Below, in pieces: positions 1-12,445 of a DNA stretch of 64,000 nt (position 1 is the first letter of the stretch; each line of letters opens with the position of its first letter). The translations under genes were made by a program, and so were the position numbers. This DNA comes from Symsagittifera roscoffensis (taxonomy: Eukaryota; Xenacoelomorpha; Acoela; Convolutidae): NCBI RefSeq assembly GCF_963678635.1, contig NC_087068.1:17118027-17182026 (forward strand). Direction: 5' to 3'. Under the pieces are notes generated by a model that was given only the letters and a program-made list of their open reading frames with translations, searched no databases and had not been told where the DNA came from.

Positions 1-3000
1 AGGCACCAGGTAATATGCTAACGGACAACCGTAGAGCCCCGTGAGTCGGACTTATACCGTTCACTTAGCCAACAAAGCATTAAATCGAAAACCTAAATTA
101 CTTTTCTGGCATCATGAAAAATCTAATTAAGTTTGTAGAAATCAAACAAAAATGAATTGAACAACCGGCAGTTTTAGATTTTTTGGGTCATTTCAAGCAA
201 GTATCATGCAAATTTTCATGCAAATTTTTAGATGATTCGGTTAAGTGGGAGCCATCTTTTTAACTGCCAAGTTATCGTACAGACTACAAATCCCTTGCAA
301 AACACATAACACCACCTCAATCGTAATACATAATGGCTCTCCTATTACCTTTATTCGCGTTTTCAGCCAATTTCTGATCGCTGTTTGATTTCATTTTGCA
401 CCATCAGTTGGGTTGAAAAAATGAGGGTAATAAGAAAACACGAGAGCTAAATAGGCACAAGATAATGCATATTAGCAGGCACGGGGAAAAGGTGTTGCGA
501 TCAAGAAAAAAGGCCGGTTTTTTGTATCCCGTTCTATTTTACCCGGAATGGGAGCGGTGGTGGTCCCATTGGGTTCAATTAGACCGCTGGAAGAGGGAGA
601 GAATGAATGGTAATAGTGCCAATAGCAACCCAGAGAAGATAGAACGATTTATAATAGGTGAATTTTGACAGATGAACGAACGCAAGAATATTCCAATAAT
701 CTAGTTAAATTCTAACGCATGTATTTAATCTAAATAAGCAGAAAACTACTCTACTGATGCTACTGATACTATTCCAATATAATATAACAATATAATAATA
801 TAACCACAAGATAGTTTGCATAATAGTGAAAAAATTGTAATATATAGCCATGGCATGTTATTTTAGGGGACAAAAAATTATATAAGCAAAAAAAACGGAC
901 TTCGAGTAATTTTTCGGTTGAATTTTTGGAATGGGTTTCTAGCGTCCTAACATCTAACTCAATATTTTGAGGCAAAAAAAGTATCCGTCTATAGCAAACA
1001 ACAGTGCAAGCATAAGCTATCAATGAAATTTAGGGTAAAATATTTAAAGATTTTGACTCAGAATTTTCAAGCGTATTTTTTAGAAGCAGGCGGGGAGGCG
1101 ATTAAAGAAATTTTAAGAAAAATATTTATTTAAAATATTTAAAATATTTAAAATATTTATTTTATTTAGCTGATGCGCAAAACTGGATGCGCTATGATAG
1201 ATGATGACATACTATTCGAATGCCCATTCCAGGTGACTCGGTTTAAAAACAAATAACTTAAAACAGGGGCGCATTTAGGGGGTGGGGGCGCGTTTAGTTT
1301 GACGTGGTCTGAATCAACTGGACAACAATCCATCCTGCGCTATAGATTTCTTCCATTCTGGAGTGATCGATTTGAAAATAGAGGATTAGAAAATTGCAGT
1401 TATCTAAAACAACGAAAAGCTCAAAAAGTACCAATTCAAATACAAAAATCGGTGGAACTTTTGCTGAAAGATGCCTTGGTACAATTAATTTCCATTGCTT
1501 ATATTTTAAGATCAATTTCAATTTTCTATTGTCTGTTTTTCAGCTCAAAAACTACACCCTGGTAAAAAAATATCAAAAAGCCCCTTGAAATCTTGTAATG
1601 CGAATGTTGGGATGTTTTTTTGAAGCTTCTTGTTTTTCGGTAAAAATTTTTATAGAAGAATCTTGCATGATTTTATCTTGGCTGATTTGATAAAGGGTTT
1701 CTCGAACTTGAAAAAAAAAAATGATTTAATCGCTTTTGAAACCCAAATCAAATATGAGACTCCTTTCAACATAATGCCTTGCTTCGCCCTCTTGAAAAAT
1801 TATTTAAAATTTTTTTCATTATGAAATCGGAACAAACAGTGAAATAAAAACTCGATTGTGACTACAAACAAACCAGCGTTGAATAGTTGCTTTCATTTTG
1901 AAAATTAAAGGTAAAATAAGATCTTTTGCAGTAGAAACAAAGAAATTGATAATGAAAAGTCAAAAAAGTTCGTTCAGACTCTAAAACTCTGTTTTCATTG
2001 TTGGTTTCTACAACTCTAAATAGTGAACAGTTCATATTAGTATTATTTCAAAAACCTGCATAGTTGACTGGGTTAAAAAGACAAATTTTTCACTCGAATG
2101 GTTTTGGTTGTATTGATAAGGAAACACTATACAGTCAATAAACGCGCAAAATATCATGAATAAGCTCCCGGGTTCAAAAAATGCAAATCATACGACTTCA
2201 TTCTATGAAAAATTGCTTATCATACGGTTTTATACAATTCATGGACTAAAAAAATTATGAGAAAAGAGCAAAATAAGCATTTTTCCATACATACAAGCTT
2301 TTTGTCCTACTTTTTGTCACAAAATTTTTATGAAAATAGCAAAAACACTTTTTTTCAATGAAATTTTCCGATAAGCAATTTGTTCATATTATGAAATTTA
2401 ATGATACTCTGTTTTCCATCATTGAAAATACAAGATATTTTTGTTTTGAAATTTTGTGTTTCATCCGAAACACACTGATCAAAGATTTTCTGTCTTAGGA
2501 AAACCAAGAGTGTAAACGGCAATTACCACTCAGATAAACTGCATTTGGTGATACTGGCCGTGTAAGTTAATGTGTACAATTTAACGCAGAATTAATTGTC
2601 AAAACGTAGAGTTGCTGTGATATAAACAAAACTGCCACCAATTTGTTTTGTTTGAGTTTTTAACCAATTCAAGGTAAATTTCGAAACAAAAACTGTCAAT
2701 TAAAAAGATTCTTGTCGTACAATTTTTTCCGATTAAAGTTTTATGACAAGCACTTTTAGACTTCATATATACAATTGTGTCGTAGGCATTTTTGTTGTAT
2801 GGACGTCAACCTGGGATTTGATCTAAAAAAATTGAATTAAAACCCCCCAGAAAAAGTTAAAACGTTGAAAAACTTGCGGCATCGAGGACTGGAACAGAGG
2901 GTTAAAACAGAATACTTGGTAAATTGTGGAAAATAAAAAAGCATGCAGGAGTAAAATAGTAACATTAATCGAGAGACTAACAAAAAAAATTATCAGAAAA

Positions 3001-4309
3001 AACGGATTGGCGAAATTTTTTTTGAGATATACAATGTTTTTGGAAGGATGAGCCGCAACAGGAAGCAAAGCTTTGTGGAGTTTTTTATATCACGAGGTCC
3101 TTGTTGCGGAATACGCTTACAATTTACAAATTGCGCGAGCAGTTTGACCTCGTAATGTAAGCTTTTGCTAACTTCAGAAAAAAATTCAAATTTTAAGAGG
3201 CCATCAAATATTTGGTTTGGACCTTATGGTAGAGAAATAAACTTGCACTCTGTCTAACTATCGAATTGCTTATGAAAATACATACAAACCCATTTTAGAT
3301 ATTTATTTGTGCCCTAAAAACATACTACACATAAAGCATTATTTTTTCAAGACAGAAGTGACAGCATGAAACAAACCAAATGCTCAGAGTGCATGAACTC
3401 TTTACAGCTCAAAGCTGAAGCACTTTTTCCACAGCCGAGGAGAAATTTTAACGCTGAGCGCTCTTACCCAAGCTTGGTGTCAGGCTTCTAGACAATTTTT
3501 TGATCGCCAACAAGCTACTAACTACAGGCATGAAAAACAATTGACGATGAGGAGTTCTTTAATTAATTTAAAATTCTAAAAAAAATTATATCATAGACAA
3601 TAAGGAAATTTTTGTTATCTGCTGTACTAAAAATTTCTCACCTTATGATAAATGATGCTCTGTTTGATAGATTTTTTCAAAATGACCGCCCGATTTCCGT
3701 AAATAGCTGAATAGGTCATTTACCTCGTGTACGAATTTCCCTCATGGATAAAAAACGTTCTTAGAAATAAATAATGACCTTTTTTCAACAGATATGCTGG
3801 GCTAAGGAAGGTTGAATTGGTCAATTTATTATTTGCTTCCATACAAAGCGGTCAATAAGCCGTGAAATTATAAGCGAATGAACTCAGTATAATTACCTAT
3901 CGAACGTTCTTCTGATTTGGTGATTTGCGTCAATTCAAGCCCCCTCCCCCAACAAGTACAGCTTTTTGACTTCTAAACTGATTCGAATATGGTTAACTTT
4001 GATGCTTATTTAACTCGGTTAGTTTGAGCACTGAAAAGATATAAAAAATATCAAACAATGTAAGTTTTTAGTTATAAATAACAGGACTTTTTAACGTTTT
4101 CTGAAAACTTTTTTATTTTACGTTTTTTTTATGTTTTTATTCCCACTTTCTCAGGGTGTTTTTTTTCTCCAGATCAATATTGACTTGATAACAAGCAATT
4201 TTTGAACAAAAAAATTATACCATTTGAAACAATAGACATTATGAGCTCAAATTAAAAAATATACTTCACCAGTGAACATTTGTTTTAAAAGTTGCCCGGG
4301 CCAAGGTGA
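1..4309. other. AT-rich gene-free stretch
   Basis: No ORF here has a recognisable domain, and codon composition looks random. Around 465-668 there is a slightly G-richer patch with a 67-codon ORF that I cannot assign. At 1264-1292 a short piece resembles the terminus of the hAT-type MITEs found further on (CAGGGGCGCATTTAGGGGG). Scattered copies of a motif like TATGATAAGC/ATGGA occur near 2200-2400 and 2740-2815 and belong to the decayed tandem family seen better at 6980-7205. Confidence 0.6.
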
Positions 4310-4870
4310 TCGCCTTATGTTTCGACTTTGAAAGTCGAGCAAGTGCAACTTTCCGACTAAATTTCTATGTTCGCTAAGCAACTTTTAGTGGAGCACAAAG
4401 TCAAAGCATACCCGATTTAGGTCGAGAGAATCGAAACATAAGTCAAGCAAAAAAGAAATATACCCAATATTGGTCGAAAAGATCGAAACATCGTTCAAGC
4501 ACAACCTAAGTTTTTCAAAATTTTATGGGCAATCGTTTGAGGAGAGTTCCTTACCGCAAATCTAGAAAACTATGAGAGTAACTTATAATTTTTTCAAATC
4601 TTAAGGGTTCATGCGGTGGAAAAAAAAGTACTTATTATCAAAATTTCCTCAAACATCACTTTTCAGACCTACAGTTCCGGTCCAGATAAAAGGAAAAGAA
4701 GGGAAATATCAATTGGAAAAATTGATTTTCGGTGCCAAAGTTTACTGCCTTTTACTGATTCTTATAATCTGCTTTCAGTTCAGTTAGCACAGTCAAAACA
4801 TAGGTCGAGCACAGTCGAAACAGAAACATAAGTTGAGCACATTCAAAACATAGGTCGAGCACAGCCAAAA
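4310..4870. repeat. Decayed GTCGAGCA/GTCGAAACAT minisatellite
   Basis: The motifs GTCGAGCA and GTCGAAACAT(A) recur irregularly at spacings of roughly 30-60 bp (for example about 4335, 4420, 4480, 4790, 4850). The copies are diverged, so this is an old tandem array rather than a gene. Related arrays lie at 5370-5680, 17940-18310 and 44740-45345. Confidence 0.55.
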
Positions 4871-5369
4871 AACAGGCCAAAAAAAGTTTTTAAAAAAACT
4901 AACTTAGAAACGCAATTTTCGCGGATTTTTCTGAAGATAGATGCAATTACCAGAATAATTCTTTATAAATGTGTTCCACTGTGTAGTTAGCTAGACCACC
5001 ATAATTGCTTATCAAGCACGGTACGCCTCGAGAAGGCCTACCTCTCGGAATCAAAAAATCAATTTTTTACCGTCTTTAAAAAGCGTTGCACACAGGAATT
5101 CGTAATAATACAGGGGCCTCGCTGTTATAATTTTCGAAGTGTGTAATTCATTCAAACTCGAGTAGTTATTTTTCAACCAGACAAAAATTGTATTTTTCGA
5201 AGTGTGTAATTTTCAAAGTGTCTTTCCAACTTGCCTTTTTTGCTAAAATACTTGATAACAGATTAAGTTCAAATTTGAGCTCACATTCTTGTGACCTAGA
5301 GTATTGAGGTAATCATTATATATCCCATTGATAGTCGCTCTGCTCGAAACAAATCTGATCTGAGATGGA

Positions 5370-5680
5370 TCAAATAAAATTTGTCTGTCGAGAAAGTCGG
5401 GACAGTCGAAACATATCTATGCGGGGTCGAACAAACAAACTTTTAACAAATGTTAGTCGAGAATGTCGAGAAAATTGTAACATATCTGAACTGGGTCGAA
5501 CAAAACCGAACACTTGTATTGTTGGACCGAAAAAGTCGAAGCATACCAAAACTTTATCGAGAAATTCGAAGCATACCGAAATTTGTACGAGAAAGTCAGA
5601 GCATACCAGAATTTGGTCGAGACAGTCCAAAAATACGAGTGTTTGGCCGAGAAAGTCGAAAGATAAAACGAGCAACTTGA
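5370..5680. repeat. Minisatellite, period about 30 bp, GTCGAGAAAGTCGAA type
   Basis: About nine degenerate copies of a unit resembling GTCGAGAAAGTCGAAGCATA followed by CCGAAATTT are arranged in tandem. ORFs run through on both strands (for example 5365-5718 plus and 5370-5675 minus) only because the period is near a multiple of three, which gives repetitive low-complexity peptides. I do not treat them as genes. Confidence 0.7.
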
Positions 5681-5689
5681 TTCAAGTAT

Positions 5690-5800
5690 CGGGGTTTGAT
5701 AATTGCCAAATTGGCTAATATGCGACAATTAACGCGCAAAATTTTTATTGCGTAAGCCGCTAATCCATCCGCTGATGAATCGTTCGAAATTGAATTATGG
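5690..5800 (+). repeat. Fragment of foldback repeat family (forward orientation)
   Basis: This stretch has the family's core: GACAATTAACGCGCAA, then GCGTAAGC, TAATCC and ATCGTTC in the same order as in the complete arms at 23696-24225 and 35896-36398. Only the middle of a unit is preserved. Confidence 0.55.
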
Positions 5801-6638
5801 TAGGATATTTAGTGGTTGTATTACGTTAATAGACGCTAAGAACATCACTTTGTAGTTGGCATAGCGATAACTTGCGTTGCGTGGAGAGATGGAGTTTCAA
5901 AAATGTTTATACTCAAATTTTTTTTCTAATTTTGTTGAAAGTTTTTTTAAACGAATGTTTTGCAAAACTGATTCAAAGACGTCGTAGGATTGTCGGAATA
6001 AGCTGTATTGTTCAAGCTTTCTTTGCCCTGATACAAACGTTTTGTTCAAATTACCTTTCAAAGTTTTGGTAAAAGTGTTATTTTGATTGATTGTGAAGAT
6101 CAAATTTTACATAATACAAACGTAATTTGCCTGAGCTAAACTTATGAACTAATCAGCTTGAAATGCATTAGCTTATTTCGTGTTCCATTCTCTCGAAATA
6201 TATATTAACCTGGAAATTAACCTTAAATTATCCTAACTTTCAATGAATCGATTACGATACCAAGCACGACTACTAGATACTTGACCGGAAGCTTTGTCGT
6301 GGTACTTAAGATGGCGCGGAGAAGAACTATCCTTATCATATTTTCTCTCACTACTTGAAAAAAGTCTAAATTTTTAAAAAAATAATTAGACCTCACACAT
6401 TTTCCATCGAAGCGTAACCAGTGAAACTTTTTTGAGGAGCCGGGAAGTTTCAATAGCTGGGAATATGCTTTGATAGCAAGCAAATCATTCTTTTCATCTT
6501 AAAAAAAAACAGTCTTAGAGATAATGCATTCAAGAAATCAAGTTGCGATAGAAAATGAATGGAAAACCAATAAACAATTAGCTTTTTGAATTACACAAGA
6601 TTTTGCAAGATTTCGACAGCTTTGTTTGTTTTTGCAAA

Positions 6639-6708
6639 TTTCAGACCCAAACATTTACCCCTAAAAAGTGTCATTTCAGACCCAAACATTTACCCCTAAA
6701 AGGGATCA
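6639..6708 (+). repeat. Direct duplication, two 35-bp units
   Basis: TTTCAGACCCAAACATTT followed by ACCCCTAAAA occurs twice, starting at 6639 and 6674. A similar word is seen again near 45605. Confidence 0.8.
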
Positions 6709-6979
6709 TTTTCTTCCAATTTCCTGTTTTTTACATTCTCATTTTCTGTTTTCACCGCCGTTTTTCTAGAACTTTGATTTTTTTTTCGATAAAAGTTATT
6801 TCATATATCAACCCAATTTGAAAAAAGCTCTGAGCTAAAAAATGATTTTGTGATTAAAAATTGAGAAACAAATCCCTGAAACTTGGGTTTTTTTTTGTGT
6901 CGGATGTTTATTTTGCAGCATGGCAGAAACCGCTTATATGGACATTGCATGATCTTTTTTCTCCATACACACCTAAAAT

Positions 6980-7205
6980 TTGCGTATGAGTTTTTATGAC
7001 AAGCATTTATTGAATGGAATTGTTTAATAAGCATTTTGCGTGCATGGCTTTGTACGATAAGCACTTTCTGCTATGGATTTGTGTGATAAAAAAATTTTTT
7101 GTGCATGGAGGTCAACCCGGGCACAACCATGGAACTGTACGATAAGAATTTTTCTTTTATGGATTTGTATGATAAACTTTTTTTTGTGCATGAAGGTCAA
7201 TCCGG
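6980..7205 (+). repeat. Decayed tandem array with ATGGATTTGTATGATAAGC core
   Basis: The word ATGGATTTGTATGATAAGC, or close variants, followed by a T-run recurs about five times at roughly 35-60 bp spacing. Two blocks end with the phrase GGTCAACCCGG or GGTCAATCCGG. The same phrase closes related blocks at about 2800 and 45390, so this is a dispersed family. Confidence 0.6.
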
Positions 7206-8029
7206 AAATTGTGAAATGGAAACTATCTGATTGCTGACCTCAAACAGATGATTTAAAAAACATGATTACTTTAAATTACGGCATAGGCACGATAAGTGCT
7301 GTTTTCAAACTCAATTTTTATTTATCTACAGCCATGTAAAACCAATGGTTCTAACACAAAATCTACTTTTATCGATGGTGATTTGGGGGAGCGATAAAAG
7401 TGCTATAGTTTCTGAATCGTAGTTTGTCTCCACTGGATAAAATAAAAAAGTGAATGATTGCTCAGGTTTTGAAAGTTTTAGCTTCGTTTCGACAGTTTTA
7501 AAAAATTCTCTACTTAGAATCACTTACGCTTTTTTGAGATTATTCATCTACATTTTCAAAAAAAGGGTAATTTTTCAAACTTATATTCTCATTTTTGTTT
7601 TGTTCAAATTGACTGTACCATTTTAGTGATATTTTTTCCATAATTCTCCGCTAAATTAATTTGACAATGTTTTTCATAGTTCGTTTTCGGCTTTGAGCTG
7701 TGACATCATCTTGCAGTCTTTACAAACAAATTTAAACTTCGAGTTTGGGCCCTAACTTTGACTTTACACACAAGCATGTTGTATATAATTTGATCTTCGA
7801 CATCGAAATTGAGTGATTTTTTCTTCATCTTGATTGCTGTTTTGAACATCGGTTGAATGAAATTACAGCACTGTTGATGATAATAAATGCAGTAATCATG
7901 AGTTGATTTGAACGTGTAGCTGTTGCACCTGCTTGAGCCGGGGCCATATCAACTTGCGCCTCTGGCGGCTGTTTGTAATCATCATTTGACGACGATCCAC
8001 TTCCTTTTCTTTCTTCGTCTTCTGAAGCA

Positions 8030-8165
8030 TTGCCATAATTTACATTTTTTAGTAAGAAACAAGATCTCCCGGAAACCAAGAAGCCGGAAAAAATTGCCAT
8101 AATTTACATTTTTCATTAAGAAACCAAAACTCCTGGAAGCCAGAAAAAAACTGTCATAATTTACG
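8030..8165 (+). repeat. Tandem repeat of GCCATAATTTACATTTTT units (57-64 bp)
   Basis: Starts of the unit are at 8032, 8096 and 8153. Each unit continues with a word like AAGAAACCAAAACTCC and GGAAGCCAGAAAAA. A further unit stands at about 8616-8705, after the MITE copy at 8166-8615, which suggests that the MITE inserted into this array. Confidence 0.7.
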
Positions 8166-8615
8166 GGTGAAGATCTACGATTTTATTGAGGTGGGGGCAG
8201 ATTTTCAAAGATTTTCAAAAAAGTTTCGAAAATTATTGAAATTTTTTCAAAAAGTTTCGAAGATTTTCAAAAAAGTTTCAAGTTTCAAAAATTTTTTATG
8301 TCGACCAAATTGATTGTTTGAGCGCTCCCAGAACACTATAAATACCCTATTTTGATTTAAAAAATTGCACTGCAGGCAATTTTTTGAAAAAAAAGTGAAA
8401 AATGCCGTTTTTGGGCAATCGCGTTTTTTGGGCGCGCGCTCCCCTTCAAAACTAGCAGGTATTGGCGCAAAAGCCGCCTTTAGAAAAACTTTAGGGTTGG
8501 TCGGACAAAAATGGATGTCATAAGTAATACCAAAGAAGGGACCCTTTGGTTGGTGAGATGGTCAAATCCCTGAGGGTAAGGGCGTCCATACCCCCCATCA
8601 CCTATATCCCCCTGA
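8166..8615 (-). mobile_element. Decayed hAT-type MITE copy
   Basis: Read on the minus strand, this matches the intact MITEs at 41413-41845 and 43104-43534. It has a G/C-rich start, a proline-like ACCCCC block, the phrase CGACCAACCCTAAAGTTTTTC, then AGGCGGC, GCGCGCGC and AAAAACGGC in the same order. The termini are too diverged to define the target duplication. Confidence 0.6.
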
Positions 8616-8705
8616 TGGCTTACATTTTTATTAGGAAACCAAAACTTCTCAAAACCAGAATAAATCAGAAAAAAACGCCATAATTTATATTTTGTAAGTA
8701 AGAAA
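8616..8705 (+). repeat. Outlying unit of the 8030-8165 tandem repeat
   Basis: It carries TTACATTTTTATTAGGAAAC, CAAAACTTCTC and CGCCATAATTTATATTTT, in the same order as in the array before the MITE. Confidence 0.6.
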
Positions 8706-8951
8706 GCAGACAAGAAACTAAATTATGCTAATTCGCTTGCTTCGAAGAAATCGCCGAACAAATTTTTGCACACCTGCGGCTTGAAGATGCAATCATAAAA
8801 GTGAAGGACACGATACCCTACCACTGTGCGCAACGATGCCTGAGAAGTTTCACGTGCAATTTTACGCTTCAACTCCCCTACCGGTTTACATTTTTAAATC
8901 TTGGGCTTATAATGTCCGATCGTACTGAAAGTTGGCATTGTTTAAGTTTGA

Positions 8952-9075
8952 TACTAAACAAGGACGCGTTTAGGGGAGGGGGTTTGACCTCACCAACCAA
9001 AGGCTCCCCGCTTTGTAATTATTTCATGACATACCCTTTTCGGGCGACCAACCCTAAAAGTTTTCTATATAAGGT
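8952..9075 (+). mobile_element. Short fragment of hAT-type MITE
   Basis: GACGCGTTTAGGGGAGGGG, a CTCCCCGC box and CGACCAACCCTAAAAGTTTT follow in the same order and spacing as the left third of the complete copies at 41413 and 43104. Confidence 0.5.
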
Positions 9076-9439
9076 TTTCAACCTGATTAAGAAATCCTCC
9101 CGCACTTTTGTGTAAATATAATGATCAAAATTAGTCTTGCATTTTTGATGTAACCATTTATAAATCATTGACTTCAAAAGAGTGTGAAAACAAACTGATT
9201 CTAACATAAGATTGCAACAACATCCAAACGAAGTCTATTGAACCAAAGTAATCCTCAATTCCCTTTAGGAACAAGTATTGGATGAGTGAGGCACGGAGTA
9301 ACACCGCAACCCCAAACAAGGTCCAGAAATAAACCCGCCACCAGCTACTAAAGAAGACGAGGAACACTCTTCAAAAGCGGTACACTAGTAGCTCCTTCAA
9401 TCATCAGGCCTTGTCAATCGGCGCTCCTGGGTCAGTTAA

Positions 9440-10900
9440 AGTTCAAACCAAATGTCTTCTTTTGGTGTCACCGGGCACATTCAATATTTTACCCAATCTG
9501 CAGCAAACTTACCACAAAATCAAATGAACTTGCGACATCATCTTTCGGTTAAACTGCCGCAGATCCGTATCCAAAAGTTTGACGGAAAACCCTTGAAACG
9601 GAATGGATGGATTAGCATGTTCAGATCGACCACTCACAACAACCAAGACAACACAAAGAACGCGCAAGTGAGCTAATTACAAACACTGCTAGTAGAATTG
9701 GCAAAAAAACTTGACCGAAGTTTCATAAGTCCGCAACATGTTGTTGCCGCTTTAATACTAAAGTTGAAGTGGTCGCGAATACCTCAATTGAAAGACCATA
9801 CGGTTCTGATCAGCTACTAATAAAATTGTTTCAAACTTTTAGTGCTCATGGGCTTAATGGTGACCTAGAGTCAAGTTATTTGCTCAGAATAGCCAGGGAA
9901 AAATACATTTTTTGCTAAGAATGAAAAGGGGTGAACATCTGATTTTCAAAAACATAGTATATATGAGAATGGAAGAATTGTCATGGAAGATAAATAGACA
10001 GAAACGAGCCCGTGAACATTTACAAGAAACCATAACTGAAAAAGCCTACCCTCTCAGCAAACAACAGCAAGTTTTGTAATTCTAAAATATTGATTAGTGA
10101 CATCCAAATCACTGAATGGAAACTGCAAAACCAGTTTTTTAAGCATCCTTAGAAAAAAGAAACATCATATTTTAGCCAGAATAGCCAAAATAGCAGTAAA
10201 ATTCCAATTCAAAACGAACCATATCATCAAAATATTCACGCAGCAACCTTCAAAAATGTCCTCTAGATCAGCAAGATCATTAATTTGGAAATTTTCAAAA
10301 AACCAGTGAAAAGAAAAACTTAAGAAAAACAATATTTGCTATAATTGTCTCAGTGGAAACTTTTCATCAAGATAATGCTTGTCCAAAAATTACCGACATT
10401 GCAACCGCAAGCATCATTCCAGTTTCATGATTGCAGCATCAACCGATCGGAAGCCACTTATGAAATAAACAGCAAAACTTTGGTCTGTCAACCCCTGGAA
10501 AACGCTTTTATTGAAACACAAGCGCTGTGCACCGGTGTTCTCGTCAAAAAAGAAAAAGTCAACTGCAGGTCCAACGGCTTAACCCCATTTCTTCTTTTTC
10601 ATGTTAAGCATTATCAGACAACTGAAACACCACATTATTAGTAGTGCTCTCAGAAAACAAACCACCCTCACTCTAGCAACAGCTTTTGGGTGATCATTAA
10701 TAAATGCAAACTTAGTTCGTTTAAACGTAGGGCGTTGCAACAGCAGCAAACCTCTGTCTCATTTAAACTATGTTCACTCTATCGAAGACTGGCATTCCGT
10801 TGAATCTACTGCTACAGGACTCAAGCAAGTCTGTGCAATGCATCCTCATCTACAGCATCTGGATTATCCTCAAATAACAAGGAACCAATTTCAAGTTCTG
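9440..10900 (+). pseudogene. BEL/Pao-like retrotransposon fossil (gag and start of pol)
   Basis: The ORF at 9452-9676 has the phrase LPQIRIQKFDGKPLKRNGW, which fits the start of the DUF1759 domain typical of BEL/Pao gag (consensus idea: LPKIELPKFxGxPLEW). At about 10325-10430 a zinc-knuckle pair follows: ICYNCLSGNF, then after an in-frame stop CLSKNYRHCNRKHHSSF. This is the usual BEL gag end, where the second knuckle contains HC-x-RKHH. Further on TLTLATA resembles the protease start. Frames shift several times and there are many stops, so it is dead. No reverse transcriptase or LTR was recognised. The family call rests on these two motif blocks; a search with the translated pieces would settle it. 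Confidence 0.6.
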
Positions 10901-12111
10901 TTATACCTTGACGCAAGGCAGTACATCATTGAGTAAGGGTTATTTCAAAAGCCCAGTAATAACTTTTCTACAATACCAATTCTACTAGGTCGGACATCTC
11001 AACGGCCATTCAAGAAACAGTGACAGAGGCATACCTAGGAAACTAATATTCTCTCGCATTGCTACGAAATATTCGACAGAGAAATGACATTAACAAACTT
11101 TAATGACAAACGACCACTTGCAGACCTAAGCTTTTGGGTACGTCGAGTTCGCAAAAAAAAAAGAAACGAGCAGTTTTAATTGTCTTTTGTTATTGAAAAA
11201 CAGGCCTACAAAAAAATCTCTATTAAAACATAGAAAATAAAGGTGACTGTTGCAAAACTTGTTGGTTTTTTATCGGAGGTTAAGGATACTTTAGCCAACA
11301 ATTACACTTTGGATCACCTAATTCTCAGAAATACCCTTTTCTCTCAGAGATATACTATAAATTTCTAAAAATTTAATTTAGAGAAATTTACGTACAAAAT
11401 AACGTAGAAAATTGCTTTCAGCGACCACCACCAGAACCATTATGATAATTTTCTCAACCTCCCGTCTCAAACGCAAACAAACCGGGAAAAAATCGAACAG
11501 TGTCCAGAGCAGCTTCAATGTCAACAGGACAATCACCCACAACAATCTGCCAACTGAATTTGATCTTATCAATAATTTTTGTGATTTCACCTTAAGGTTT
11601 CGGGAACACCCTATCTGCTGTGCTGTATCAAGCCATCTTCATGCAGGATCAAATTATGGAAAAGCATCACTCCGCTCTGCGTTTTTTGTAGCCAACAACA
11701 ACGCCTTTCAAAAATTTCAAAACGGCTCAAATTTGAGATGAGATGCTTGCCCTTAATAGCCATTTTAGTTTAACAGCAAACAGCTAAAGACTCGTCACTG
11801 ACTGAGGAAATGAAGCAGCTAACACAAAACACCCTTAATTGGAAGACAATGTGCGCTCTTTTAGAATAAAAAACGGCAATCAGGAACTCACAGTCTTTTA
11901 AATAACAGTTTCAAAATGTTTATTAAACCTGACAACAATTGTTTCTAGCATCGGAAAATTTTTGTCACAATAGGGCATTCATAGTATTCTGGGGGCGCTC
12001 GAAAAAAATTCGGTCGGCCTATGAAAAAAAAGAGGCCGACAAAGTTTGGCCGGATGTTTTGGCGTTTAAAATTCATTTTCTTTAAGAAATAATAGAGCTA
12101 CAATTTTCTAA
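10901..12111. other. Gene-free stretch, possibly more of the BEL/Pao fossil
   Basis: An open frame at 11412-11741 on the plus strand (109 codons) has no recognised motif. The region is somewhat less AT-rich than its surroundings and directly follows the BEL-like fossil, so it may be decayed pol. I cannot show this. Confidence 0.35.
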
Positions 12112-12445
12112 CTTAGATCAACAGTACAATCTCCCCCCCCCCTAAGTGGTCTCCGTAGAATGCCATCCCCGAGCACTTATTAATTTATAAAAAATAATTC
12201 TGTTTACAATATGCATTTCATACAAAGGCGCGAACAAAATTGGTTTCAACATTTTTATGTGGGACTGCATTTGTATATGCTGTTAATTACACGAATTAAT
12301 GTTTTAATTCATTTTTTTAATGTTTTAATTCATTGCGGTTGATTTTGAACAAATCTAGGCTAGACTCAAAGTTAGCTTATGAAAAATCTGTATTTTTTCC
12401 GCCCTAAATCGGTTTGCGGTCGGGTAGAATGTACAGTTGATCCTC
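12112..12445. mobile_element. MITE with C/G-tract termini
   Basis: The left end TTAGATCAACAGTACAATC followed by a C-run (about 12112-12142) is the imperfect inverse of GGTAGAATGTACAGTTGATC at about 12422-12442. A related end, GGTAGAATTGTACGGTTGATC after a G-run, occurs at 40128-40165. No protein is coded. Target duplication not determined. Confidence 0.5.

Larger units (their letters stand above)
5801..8030. other. AT-rich gene-free stretch
   Basis: No convincing coding region. It contains a 35-bp direct duplication (6639-6708) and the tandem array at 6980-7205. A minus-strand ORF at 7825-8100 ends in a hydrophobic segment, but part of it lies in a tandem repeat and it has no support as an exon. 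Confidence 0.5.

Noticed and set aside
465-668. 67-codon ORF with many Trp and Arg
   Set aside because: No domain, no splice context, no neighbours; cannot be separated from chance.
5365-5728. Overlapping ORFs of 76-117 codons on both strands
   Set aside because: They are translations of a minisatellite.
7825-8100. Minus-strand ORF with hydrophobic C-terminus resembling a GPI-anchored protein end
   Set aside because: Its N-terminal part lies in a tandem repeat and no exon partner or clear splice acceptor was found.
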